Source of the DNA: Enoplolaimus lenunculus
Lineage: Eukaryota > Nematoda > Enoplea > Enoplida > Thoracostomopsidae
DNA length: 64,000 nt
Assembly (NCBI GenBank): GCA_030248215.1
Contig: JASANG010003711.1
Span: 310,001 to 374,000 of the forward strand
Reading direction: 5' to 3'
Each line of letters begins with the position of its first letter. Position 1 is the first letter of the stretch. The translations under genes and the position numbers were made by a program. Positions 1 through 17,830 of the stretch are shown piece by piece. The notes under the pieces are model-generated. The model was not told the DNA's origin, did not search any database, and worked only from the letters and a program-made list of their open reading frames with translations.

Positions 1-453
1 TTGCACGGTGTCATTAGCATCACACAATAATATCGACTAGCTATGGTAATTTCATATTTGTAATACAATTTTTTCGAAAAATTACAAAAATTAAACTTTT
101 AATAACAACTTAAATGAGACGTTTAGCTGTCCAATTTGTGCATGGTTTATAAGCGGGCTTTCCTGCAGAGAAGATTCTGCAAAACTTTCAAAAAGCGTGC
201 ATTCTCGATGCTTGAAACATATATTGTAAACTCTATCGTGTTTCAATGATTTACAGTTTGTTATGCGAACAACAAAGCCAATGGCGGATCCATGGGGGGG
301 CCACACCGGCCGTGGCCCCCCAACAGCATCTCGACAAAAATTTATATAGCAATTTTATGACAATAGTTCATGGTTTGTGTGCGGGTCAAAAGTAAGTTTA
401 TTACCTGTGAAATTTTGGCCCCCCCCATTTTGAGATCCTGGATGCTCCACTGA

Positions 454-548
454 ACAAAGCTTTCTGAAACACCTGCTAAATCGTGGGGGTAATTGCATGC
501 CACCATGTTGCATTTATTATTGGTACGAGTGACGCGTTTCATTAAGAA
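454..548 (-). repeat. Headless copy of the SINE body
   Basis: About 95 bp closely match 811-905 in the same orientation, including the stretch that spells AAGCTTTCTGAAACACCTGC. No tRNA-like head is present, as expected of a 5'-truncated retroposed SINE. Confidence 0.55.
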
Positions 549-810
549 TTGTAAGGTGCTTAGGCTTACGTTTAGGCTTAGGTTTTAGAAATATGCTTAT
601 ACTACTGTTCCGGCCCTGTTCTATACATATTACTGTTCTGGCCCTGTTCTATACATGGGCCAACTATTCTATGTTTTTGCTTTTCTGTATATATCACTAT
701 TGTATATTTATGTGATAACTGGAAACTACGTAGCTAGTATCTAATGTAACAATTCTATATTTGTCGTGAGCTATAGTAAATTAATGCACCGTTTGTTACG
801 TAAACAATAA

Positions 811-1015
811 AGCTTTCTGAAACACCTGCTGAATCTTGTGGGTAATTGCACGCCATTATGTTGCATCTATTATTGATACGAGTGACGCATTTCATTAAGA
901 ATTATGAGGTTGTTATGTTAGTGCGAAGTAGTCGAAACAATTGGTCGGGGCTGGATTTAAACCAGCGACTTTTGATTAACGGGGCCAATGCTCTTACCAA
1001 CTGAGCTATCGCGGC
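811..1015 (-). repeat. tRNA-derived SINE
   Basis: Read on the minus strand, 1015-943 looks like a tRNA: an A box (TAGCTCAGTTGG), a B box (GGTTTAAATCC), a perfect T stem (GCTGG/CCAGC) and an anticodon arm around CCCGTTAATCAA. The two acceptor strands (GCCGCGA and CCCGACC) do not pair, so it is not a working tRNA. It runs on into a body of about 95 bp that is repeated without the head at about 454-548. A tRNA head plus a shared 3' body is the layout of a SINE. Confidence 0.6.
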
Positions 1016-2156
1016 TCTGCTTTAACAGTGGTGCTAGCTAATATATGCGTTGGTTTCGTTTTGTGAGCATAGCCAATCAGCGATCACCATGTCTCAGTAC
1101 CGAGTCGCGTACCACTGCGTCACGCAGCCTTGTGATCCGTCCAACTTAGATTGGAGAGGGAACGCAATATGGTGCTGTGTAATTCGCGTAGAACTATTGG
1201 ACTAGCCGGGTATTTTATCTGGGCCTCCTGCTTGTAAGGCAGACGTTTGAATCGTGACCTTTGTAGAACTGTTAGTAGTTTTTAATTGAGTTGCGGGAAA
1301 AACAGGCGTGTGGGCTGCGGGTGGCAACAAGTCGCAAGCTAAGATGTTTGACGGACGCTCTACCACTAACACATGTAGCCTGAGTCTCAAAGTGATTTTA
1401 TCGTCAATTATGTATGTCAGTAAGTGTGCTGCTGGCATACAGGCATTCTAGTACCAAGCATTTTATATTGCTTGTGCATTAGGGCAAATAATATACGCAA
1501 GTGTATTGTACACTTGCATCGCCCACGTTTAATCAGTGGCCTGTTCTTTTTTACTGTCTATCTAGTTTTGGATTGAATCCCATATACTGTTTTGTTAAAT
1601 TAATTTCTAAGTTCTGTTGCTAAAATGAGTTATTAGATGGTGGTGTTGTCTATATCTGTAAATATGCGCTGATGACTGTAATGTTCCGGAGTGCTGCATT
1701 GCATCAATTAAGGTGAGCATTGAGCATGAAAACAAGGGCCTGCGGTTGGGAACTTGAGAAACTTTCATTTCAAATCCAACATAAATGTGTGTTCAAGGTT
1801 TAAACAACCTCTGATAACTAAGTTGATCTGATGGGCACTGTTTTTGGGCATTGTAGTTCCTTTGATTCTTTTGCGAAAACTGTAACTTTTTGAAATCTTT
1901 CGCTTGTCTTTGCTAAAACTTTTCTAGTTATATATTTGATATATAATTGGTTTGTGATGAACCAATGTAGTCTGTAATTATAGTAGGCACAAGTGAATAC
2001 AAAAAATGGATATCATTGCACGAGGATAAGGTTATTATGAATATATACATACACATCTACATACAGTTAAATTTTACTGCTTTGGTTGTTTTGCGCAGAG
2101 TGTATATACGTATATATTATATTGGTTATTTACTTATTAAAGATGTATCTGTATGC

Positions 2157-9188
<7,032 letters not shown>

Positions 9189-10870
9189 AGACTGTGACGA
9201 GGCTTTACAGATTTGATTCGAACTGAAATAACGAATATTGTGACACTGAAACAGATGATGTCAGATCAGCTTGGATTCGATATCGTAAGAGCTATGGTGA
9301 GGTTGTGCAAGACGTGCCGGTGGTGTTGAAGATTGATTATTTTGGTGGAAACTGGATTTTGTTTCTTAGAAATATGTAAAGGTAGCTAATGCGTAGTTGA
9401 TAGCATGAACTGCATGTAAACTAACAATATGCTCTTTAACCCGCTAACGGATGTAAGCGGAGCCACTAGGCAGCGCCGTCCTTAATGCGTGAGGCCTCCG
9501 TAAAGTCAATGTGAAAGGCTGTCCGAAGTCGGTGCAAGGGTTCTTCAGTCATTAAGCCGTAATTTACTGAGCGACTAAAATAACTATTTCGGAATAAAAT
9601 AGCTTCGTTTTGTACCCTTGGGAACAAAAGTGAGACACCATGGAGTAGCACGAGTAGTGACGAATCAAGGGTTGTTTGTTCGGGGAGGATGCAATTGATT
9701 TTTTAAAATTTTGCAATTTCAAAGTTCGACTTTAACAATTTTTTCCAGTCATAATATTAACTAATTGCACATAAGACGCCGAAATACTGTTGAATTCGTG
9801 ATGAAATCTCGCCATATTGTTCGCCTGTTTGACTACAAGCCGTTAGTCTTTACATGGTTATAGATCGATGTTACCTTTTTCATTACCTGCAGACTTCATC
9901 GGCTGCTGGCTGCATGCCTTTTTGCTGTACAGTATAGCCGTGTTCATAGTATTATGTAGTGCGATGTCAGTAGAGAATGCTCTGTGATAATATTGATTGG
10001 TGCTTTGTTAAAGTTCTTGGCAGATAATCTCAACTTGCGTTTAAAACTTTATGGCAAAGGATCTAGTGCATTCTAGATTTTTATGCTGATAAGTAGAGCT
10101 TTTTAATGTTTGTAGTTAATGCTGATGCTGATAAGTCGAGCTTGCTTAAGTTTTTAGTTACTGCTGCTTGTCGTAGTTTCCAGTGTTTTGTATTTGGAAC
10201 TCGTAGATGGGTGTGGCTAATGTTTCAGGGTTTGTAACGGAGAATATATGATCTGCCAGGAATTTTTCAGTATATCTGTTGTATCACGGTGCAGTCGGTA
10301 CATTTTGTTGCTGCAATTTAAATCTGTTGTATGTGTTCTTTCTATTGTTTCATGATGCGCTCAATGGCTACAGTCTCTGTAGCTATTATATTTTGTTATG
10401 GACGCATTATTAATAGCAGTTAAAATTTATTTTACTGTTTCTTAATAAAAGTGAATAGTTTCTCGCTGTTATTTTCGGCCAAAGTGAGTCAGATGTATGG
10501 ATCCAGCAACCCCGGAAAAAAATTTGGCACCCTCATATAAAAAATTTTAACCTGCTTGTAAGTATTGCGAAATTAGAAATTGTGGCTCCGTTGGTATATT
10601 GAGCTGGTTGCGGGCGTTCGTCTGACTTGAAAAGTAATTTTGCTGTTAATTAAAGCTTGATTGCGATTTTTGACATTTGTGCTTTTTGTAAGCTCAATAC
10701 TGCGCATACGAATGTTTCTGCTTTTGTTTTCTTGCATTTTCGCGGCGTGTGTGCATTAAAACTATTGAGTTGCAGCTACTGATGTGTTGCAGTTTTTGTT
10801 TTCATAAATGTTTAAATATATAGGAAGGAATTGTACAACAGCTCTTACCATTAAATTTTTAACCACTACA
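9189..10870. other. LETM1 3' flank, no further gene seen
   Basis: A polyadenylation hexamer AATAAA at 9593-9598, about 405 bases after the LETM1 stop, is the best candidate end of the transcript; another lies near 10444. The remainder is AT-rich and unique-looking, without convincing exons. Confidence 0.4.
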
Positions 10871-10878
10871 GTATACAA

Positions 10879-11129
10879 CAGGGTACAACCGGAGGTCTGC
10901 CTCCGGCTCCGGCAGACAATTGGCCTCCGGCTCCGGCTTTGGTACAATTTTTGCCGGAGGTTCCGGTAATTTCGGTAGTAAAATTTTGCAAAATTTATCT
11001 GTTTAGGTGCGTTTCGTTTTACACAATTTTCAGCAAAGAATTTCCAAAATTTCGCAGAGAACCAAACAACTTAACAACATATTGCAGGTATTCCCAACTC
11101 CGGTATTTTTCACCTCCGGTTGCACCCTG
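10879..11129 (+). mobile_element. hAT-like MITE with CCGGAG repeats and exact 8-bp target duplication
   Basis: The ends are CAGGGTACAACCGGAGG and, inverted, CCTCCGGTTGCACCCTG. The 8-mer GTATACAA stands on both sides (10871-10878 and 11130-11137). An 8-bp duplication and CAGGG-type ends are typical of hAT elements. The inside repeats CTCCGGCTCCGG-type units near one end, then AT-rich sequence. With 251 bp it codes for nothing. Confidence 0.85.
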
Positions 11130-11949
11130 GTATACAACAAGCAAATTTTATTTGTTACTAATGGTAAAATTAATTGTTTGCTTGCTTTTTTCTTTTTAGG
11201 AAGGACATGGGCACATTTGGACGGAAAACATACATATCTGTGCAGCACTGTCATTTATAACGTATTTCCAGTACACACTGTTCCGTAACATGCTTGGCTG
11301 GAAAGTGGCATTATTCAGAGTCAGAGTAGATATATAGGCGTATCGAACCAGGCTGACATTGATTTGAATGTTTAGTTGTCTTTCAAAAGAAAATCATGTG
11401 TAGTATTTAGATAATGAGCGGAATAGAACGAATTGAAACTTATGTTTTACCTGAAAATTGACGAATAGCCGTATTCGCAAAAGTTTGACAAGGAAGAAAC
11501 TATGAAGAATATTGTTTTGACTTTTAGCACGTAGTCAAGACTGCTGGGCATAACAAGAAGGTCAGGTTAATCGTTCAATAAACTATATCGCTGACTTTAC
11601 GGGTTTGGAATAGCAAGGATTTTAAACTTGAAATGACTTTTCTCGGAAATTATACATAAGCCCAGCCTTGAATTTTCCTTTATACTACAACTTAAAGCGC
11701 TTCATCTGTTGGTCAAAGACGTTTGCACAGGATTCTTTTGTTTGGGAAAAATTGAATTGATCGGGGAAAAAGTTTTCCGGAAAAATTGCTAGCAATGTAT
11801 ATACTCGTGTGTCCACAAGCGCAAGCACGTTAAATGATGCTTTGTTTGGTGCTAAGAGACTGACATGACTTTTAATATAGGGATTCGCGTTAATCTTGCT
11901 GCCGTCCAAAAATCCTACAATCCCATTATGCAACAATAGAGGTGAGGTG

Positions 11950-13270
11950 GAAGGGCCAATGTATATATAGCGCAGAGCCATCCCCATGGTGGAATGCTTA
12001 TGACCAGGAGTGCAGTGCAGGCACTCCTGTATGGCGACTAGGAATTCCGTTGGCTTGGTAGGAAAAATCACAAGCATAATTTTAGCTGGAAAAAGTGGAT
12101 AAGACGCCTGAATATTCCCTGAACTAATTTTACTTTTTTAACCACAATGTAAACCAAGGTTAAATATCTATATACCTCCGGTTCTGGCAAGAAAGTTTGA
12201 CCTCCGGCTACGGTTTATTTCACCTCCGGTTGCCCCCTGCTAGTTCGGTATTTAAGTTAAAGGTTTAGGTGAGGTTCTGAAATCAGGAAGAGTGGAAAAG
12301 TTAAACGTATATGTTTTCTGTATGTCTGGTAGGGTAGAAATGGTTTGGGCGCTTTGTCTGAAATATTAGGATATGTGCACTTGAAGAAATGGTGAGTCAA
12401 ACTGACTTTCTCCATAGTAGGCTTTTCCTGACTACACAAACTGAGTCAAAATTCGAGTCCACCAGAGTTAAATTGTGTCGAACTTGACTCTGGCGGAGTC
12501 AAATTTAGACTCAGTTTGTGTAGTCAGGAAAAGCCTATTTCGGACAGTCAATTTGACTCACAATTTTTTGCAGTGTGGTTCGGTTTGGAAAATGAGAAAA
12601 GTGAAAAAGTGAAAAATTCAAGCACAGGTATATAAGTGTTTTGGGTTTGTAGGAATAGCTGGAGGTGTATGCAAGTTTCAGAAACTGGGAAAATTGGAAA
12701 AGTTAAATGTATGGCTTTTCTTAGGTCTCGTAGGTAAGGAACCGTTTGATTGGTTTGGCTGGAAAATTGGGATGAGTTGTTCGCTTCGGAAAATGAGAAA
12801 AGTGGAAAATTCAAGCGCAGGTACGGTTCTTTTTGGTGTGTAGGAAGTGTTAGAGGTGTTGGCCAGGTACGGAAAACGGGAAAATAGGAAAATTTGATTT
12901 GAAGCGTACTTAGGTTTGGTTCGGAAAACGGGAAATGTGGAAAATTCAAAACGCATACGTTTTCCCTGGTAAGGTTGTCCCTATCAACTCAGGGATAATC
13001 TAAGCGTTTAAATTTTCCACTTTTCCCGTTTTCCAAACTTTACAGCATAGAGTTCCCTCCCGAACCAGAGAATATCCAGGCTTATGAATTTTCTACTTTA
13101 CCTGTTTTCGAAGCAAAGCTTTATATGCTTGTTATTTTTCATATCCAGCCAGTGGAGTCCCCAGCTGTCATACAGGAGTGCCTGTGCTGTACTCCTGGTC
13201 ATAAGTTTTCCACCTTGGAAAATGGGAAGCCTCTGTGCTATACATGGCCTGGTGGAAGGATGGTAAGGTG
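11950..13270. mobile_element. Fold-back-like region with inverted arms and tandem subrepeats
   Basis: A sequence containing ATACAGGAGTGCCTG and CACTCCTGGTCATAAG runs on the minus strand at about 11960-12040 and, in related form, on the plus strand at about 13165-13265. Between these arms lie several copies of a unit of roughly 100 bp rich in GGAAAAGTGGAAAA (12280-12960), a CAGGGAACC-like end and the small palindromic element at 12378-12575. A 130-codon frame on the minus strand (12077-11685) overlaps the left arm; I do not recognise it. Confidence 0.4.
12378..12575. mobile_element. Near-palindromic fold-back MITE
   Basis: The two halves are inverted copies of one another over about 95 bp each. 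The right end read inverted begins CACTGCAAAAAATTGTGAG and the left end CACTTGAAGAAATGGTGAG. The centre pairs TAGGCTTTTCCTGACTACAC with its exact inverse. Transcribed, it would form a very long hairpin. The outer end is also found alone at about 21287-21318 and 23197-23228. Confidence 0.75.
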
Positions 13271-13560
13271 GGATTTCTGATTTTGTGATATGATCAAAGA
13301 TGAGATTTTGACATTTCAGGATATGGTCGAAGGTGTCATTTTGGGATTTCGGGATATGGTGGATTTTTGAATTTCGGGATATTGTCGAAGGTGATTTTGG
13401 GATGTGGTCGAAGGTGGAATTTTGGGGCTTGGAGATTTCGGGATATGGTCGAAGGTGGGGTTTTGGGATTTTGAATACGGTCGGAGGTGGAATTTTGGCA
13501 TTTCGGGATATAGTCGAAGGCGGAATTTTGGGATTTCGGGATATAATACCTATGGTAATT
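13270..13560. repeat. Minisatellite with unit about 36 bp
   Basis: About eight degenerate copies of a unit built on TTTCGGGATATGGTCGAAGG and GGAATTTTGGG. The many long overlapping frames on both strands here are by-products of the repeat and not genes. Confidence 0.75.
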
Positions 13561-15527
13561 ATATTTGGCAAAAAATAAGTGTGAAGTTTTTGACAATACT
13601 TTAGCTGTATACAAATAAACCATAATGCACTGCTAAACGTCAGAGTATTAACCACACATCGTTACTATATCCGTATCTTGACAAACATGAGATTTGTCAA
13701 ATTTGTTGCACGCAATTCGAATTAAATATTTCATCGTTTTTTTCACTCTAGAAAATATCTTTTGTTTCAGTTTATTTGGCCGTCGACACATTACAACGCA
13801 TGATGCTACGGGGAAAAGTTAGTGACCTTGTCATTATCGTGGAAAAGCTGTGTTTTTCTTTACACTTCAAATATTGAAATTTTAATCATTGTCATGTTAC
13901 AAAATTTAAAATCCAATTCACAAAAGGATGCTTAAATTTTCAGTGAAGATACGTTTTGTTATGAAATTATACAGTAATATTTTTTGTTTACCCTAAAGAA
14001 AGTAGTGGTTTTTGTGAATAAAATGTAAGTTTCTCAAATGAATATATACGCTTTCAGATCTGTTGCAGTTTTATAACCGGGTTTCGTGAAGGGTTTTAAT
14101 ATTTTATTGTTTTAAATGTTGGAAAAAAATTATTGCTTCATAAAAAGCTACAAGTTGCGTCAATATAACCATAACAAGTCAATTAGTCCTAGATTGAGAC
14201 GAAATAATGGGAGTAAAAATACTAAGGGCTGTAGTTGCCATTCTGCAACTGCTGATAAAAATAGGTGTAGCTTTTAAATCATAGTTTTCGGACAGATACA
14301 TCAAAGACCTCGGCAACTATTATATATAATGATAAAAGAAGTATTAGAGAGTGGAAGAATCATGGCACATCTGGTGGGCATTGGTTTGCTTGTAGAACAA
14401 AAATGTATGCATGTCACACATTTTGGAGTCATCGATAGCCATGCTGTACCAACCAATTCATTTCAATATCGCGTGCTTTGCCGGTATATGGCATGTGGCT
14501 ATTTATTGTTGCGCCATTCAACGTAAATGTACTTTCAGTAGCTCTTTCATTTATCTCAGTATTAAAATGTGCAAGTTTTGGGTTTCGTTTTGAGTTTAAC
14601 AGCTCGTTTCAGATTTACACCGCAGCTTGCTGGCAAAGTTTATGTTCTTTAGTTTAAGAGTGAAATTTGAAATAAACATTATGGTCCATGTATGTTATAG
14701 TCCATGTATTGAACAGAGCCGGATCGTTTTCCGGCGGGGCTGTAATAGAGTCAGTTTAAGCTTTAGACTAACTTTTTTACTTAGGCTTAGCCTTTGGCTT
14801 AGGAATAGGTTTAGGAATAGGCTCATCCTTACGCTTAGGCTTAGGCTTAGATTTAAGCTTAGGATTATGCTTTTACTACTGTTCCGCCCCTGCCCTATAC
14901 ATGGGCGTACATTATTTGCATATTAGTCACGAAACAGGATCGTTTAGTATTGCATAACTTTATTTCTAGGCAATTCATCAGTATTAGTGGATCCAGAGGG
15001 GGGCGTACGTCCCTCGTCAGAATTTTTTTGCAAGGAAATGGCATGATCAATAGCACGTAATTTTTTCATTTATGCAAATTTTTGTGTCAAAAGTGATAAG
15101 GTCCCTTCGTTACAATTTTTCCCCTCAGAAATTATTTTTGTGTTAAAATTTTAAGCTCTGTATCGTACAATTTTTCCCCTCAAAAAATTTTCTAACGATA
15201 AAATGACAAGGTCCACCTTACAGTTTTTCGCTGTCAATGACATATATAGGATACTGCAAAAATTGCGTTTCATAACATTTGCCAGCCTGCCTTTCGTCAG
15301 AAATTTCTGGATTCGCCACTGACTGCCAATGTAGGTGTTTATTGGTTTGCTTTCACATTTATATGTATACTGTTCTAGCTTAATATAAAATTTATATTTG
15401 TTCGTGTATTAATCGGTATTAAAAGTCTTAAAACCGGTCAACTGTGTGGCAAAAATACTCAGTTTGTTGTGCCGCTTTATACCAAGACGTGCTATTACAC
15501 CCGCACAACGTTTTTAAGATTGCTACT
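13561..15527. other. Intergenic region upstream of the phospholipase-like gene
   Basis: It holds one TTAGGC-bearing MITE (14699-14906) and a stretch around 14991-15310 with repeated CCCCTC and AATTTTTC runs that belongs to another dispersed repeat. An exon-like fragment near 13770-13850 has an acceptor but no partner that I can find. Confidence 0.4.
14699..14906 (-). mobile_element. TTAGGC-bearing MITE
   Basis: Ends related to GGCCCATGTATAGAA on one side and TATACATGGGC on the other, with CCGGATCGTTTTCCGG near the left end. The middle is a run of degenerate TTAGGC units (CTTAGGCTTAGGCTTAG and relatives). Same family as 40786-41024, 20883-21031, 22793-22939 and 25929-26066. Confidence 0.65.
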
Positions 15528-17760
15528 ATGGATCCAAAACGGACTATGCAGTTATCGATTTTGTTAGCGATTCTAAGTTGGATTGGTTAGTTTTTTAACC
15601 CTTTCTCACATGAATATTTTCTATTACCCCAGAGACCTGCTTTTATGCTAGGATTCGAACTCCAGTGACTAGAGTGGGAGGCGTATACCATCACCACTCA
15701 GCTATAGGAGCTTGACGCTCGAGCCCGAGGGGGCTCTCACGTCTTGTGGTGATTTAGTACTATGTATACGTGTTGCAATTGTTAAACACGGTGCGATATA
15801 TACTATTTAACGTATATACACTGGGCTGAGTTGCCTACAGGCAACTCAATGTGAGAACGGGTTAAATTCGGTGAAAATCGGACGATATAAAGAAACATTA
15901 ACGCGTTTCTTATATATGCAAATGGATTTCAATGCATTTTTTAAAATTCACCTACGTTTCTCAATCGTTCTAACATTAACAATTATTGCAAACGGGTTTC
16001 ACAACGCATTGGTAAAATTTACCTCAGGTTCTCGATCATCGTTCTATTTTAACGTCAACTATTTTTTCAATGCAATCGTGCAATTTTTTAGCCGATTCCC
16101 TTGAAACGTCTTTGCACAATTTATCGAAACGTAGCACTGGAGACAAACGACAAATGATACGTTGTGTTAACGGCGGAAGTGCATCGATCTACAGCCGCTA
16201 CGGATGCTACTGCCCACGAAGACCGAGAACAGACGAACCTCCAATTGACGATATCGACAAGTTTGTATATTGATTATGTTCCACAAACATGACTTCAAAT
16301 ATTGATTTTGGATATATTTTTGTAAATTACAGACTTTGTTAAGTTTGCAAGTCGGGATTTTTGATCAATTTGCATCTCCGGTAAAGTAACTGGTGCCTAC
16401 GCAAAGTTACCTTGAGGACCTCAAAATAAATCCCGATCTTGTCCTGCGATCCGTGATTTGGGTTAGTACACGTGTTATTAAACTTCGTCATGGAGTGCAC
16501 AGCTAAAAGGCATTACTTTTTGGCTAACATGTATTTGGCATCACAAATATATAAACGCCAGAGCCATGTCAGACTCAGAGCTGAAATGATATAGGTTTAT
16601 TTACACATGAGGTCAGCAACTTAGAGAACCGTTCTAAAACATTTATACGAAGAAAAATCTAAGTCAGTTGTATGGTGCCAATTTAGTCCTGCATTGTGAA
16701 TTCAGTGCAAAACTGCAAAATAAGTTAACAAATATACGAAATGTTGAAATTAGTAGAGGTATACTTCAAAGATAAGTTTTGAATTATATAATAGATTTGC
16801 CAAAACTAAAATAACTATTAATGATTTGTATGCCAATTATTAGTTTTCTTTAAACAATACTCAAAGTATATTCGGGTTTCAGATGCTGTCAAGAACATAA
16901 GCTGTGTTACAGTAGTTTTTTCTGTTTTACAAAGCTGCAGACTGTCCCATATATTTGGGAATGCATTGACAGCGAACCTCATTGCGCTACCGATCGTAAG
17001 TGTTTATCTTTTTTTGAGTTTTATAACTTGAAATTATATACTTTTGATTTGTAAAGCCTACTTAACGAAAGCCCATAAGAGTTGGCTTCTACTGAACTCG
17101 AATGAAAGTCATATCAGAAAATAGTATTTGTCTATGCGAACTTTGCTGGATTTGTTCCGTTCAAACTAGTATGGAACTCGTTTGTGAAAGCTATAAAATA
17201 TACAAATATTGCGAAATTTTCGACATTTTGAATTAGCGGTTTAGTATTTATACAAAGTTGCACTCAATCCAAACTCAACAAAATTCAATCTGGCATATTT
17301 AATCACCAAAAATAAGAATTAATGTGTCTTGGGCTAAAAAATTTTGAAATTATTTTTTAATCTAAACATTTCACAGAACTCGCTGGTATTTTTTACTATA
17401 TACAAAAAATCTTCAGTGTTCGCAAAACCCGACAGCAACTACAATGGGGAAATTGTTACCATGCACGGTTAAACTTTGTTAAAAGTTAACCTATCTTGTT
17501 TGAATCTTACAAGGACAAATTTGCCAGAGCTAATATCTATTCGAATGGAACTTTTTCGATGAAAATGTTTCTTTTCCAAGCTAATTTGAATAAAATGACG
17601 TTTTTTAGAAAAAGTAACAGCAAAACGAAATCGCTTAGCAATTGGTTGCACTGCTCGACTATGCGAATGTGATCGGCAATTTGCGTTGTGTCTGAAGAAA
17701 TACGGAAAGCCTACTGCTAGAAAAGTGTGCCCGTATCGGAAAATACGTACTCGCAATTAG
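15528..17760 (+). CDS. Secreted phospholipase A2 homologue, Lys49-type
   Basis: Homologue of secreted phospholipase A2, which needs Ca2+ to cut the sn-2 ester of phospholipids. Exons 15528-15585, 16092-16260, 16883-16995, 17609-17760; phases 1, 2 and 1 agree and give 163 residues, the family's usual size. A signal peptide (residues 1-20) is followed by a short stretch with two Lys-Arg sites (32-33, 38-39). Family landmarks: YGCYC (56-60), CCQEHKLCY (77-85), CTARLCECD (127-135). There are 14 cysteines. His48 (H81), Tyr52 (Y85) and Asp99 (D135) of the family are kept. Asp49, a Ca2+ ligand, is Lys (K82), and the glycines of the calcium loop are replaced (CPRRPR at 60-65). Ca2+-dependent catalysis is therefore not expected; a binding or membrane-active role is inferred by comparison with snake Lys49 proteins. 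Intron 1 holds a MITE. AATAAA lies at 17825. Confidence 0.85.
15599..15861. mobile_element. piggyBac-like MITE carrying a tRNA-like segment
   Basis: Flanked on both sides by TTAA (15595-15598 and 15862-15865). The ends CCCTTTCTCACAT and ATGTGAGAACGGG are inverted copies; CCC ends at a TTAA target are typical of piggyBac elements. Inside, the minus strand of 15645-15712 has a tRNA-like A box (TAGCTGAGTGG) and B box (GAGTTCGAATCC). It sits in intron 1 of the phospholipase-like gene. Confidence 0.8.
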
Positions 17761-17824
17761 ATCTGGTTTATTGTCTATTTAGTACCTCTACTCTATCACA
17801 GATTGTGATAGAAATGTTTAAAAA

Positions 17825-17830
17825 AATAAA
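17825..17830 (+). terminator. Polyadenylation signal of the phospholipase-like gene
   Basis: AATAAA 65 bases after the stop codon at 17760. Confidence 0.55.

Larger units (their letters stand above)
1..2156. other. Intergenic region with dispersed repeats
   Basis: I see no convincing gene here. The stretch holds a TTAGGC-containing repeat end (about 551-662), a tRNA-headed SINE on the minus strand (811-1015) and a headless copy of the SINE body (about 454-548). A short run of G and C (about 290-325 and 415-427) belongs to another dispersed repeat; a related GC-rich stretch reappears near 50460-50600. Short open frames on both strands lack codon bias and splice context. Confidence 0.6.

Noticed and set aside
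943-1015. A functional tRNA gene
   Set aside because: The acceptor strands do not pair and the sequence continues into a repeated body, so it is read as a SINE head.
13770-13850. An exon-like piece after GTTTCAG, reading LAVDTLQRMMLRGK
   Set aside because: No partner exon with matching phase nearby and no recognised family.
16261-16320. A possible catalytic box in MFHKHDFKY just after the phospholipase-like exon 2
   Set aside because: The real box CCQEHKLCY is found in phase at 16883; this one is out of frame, lacks the cysteines and lies in the intron.
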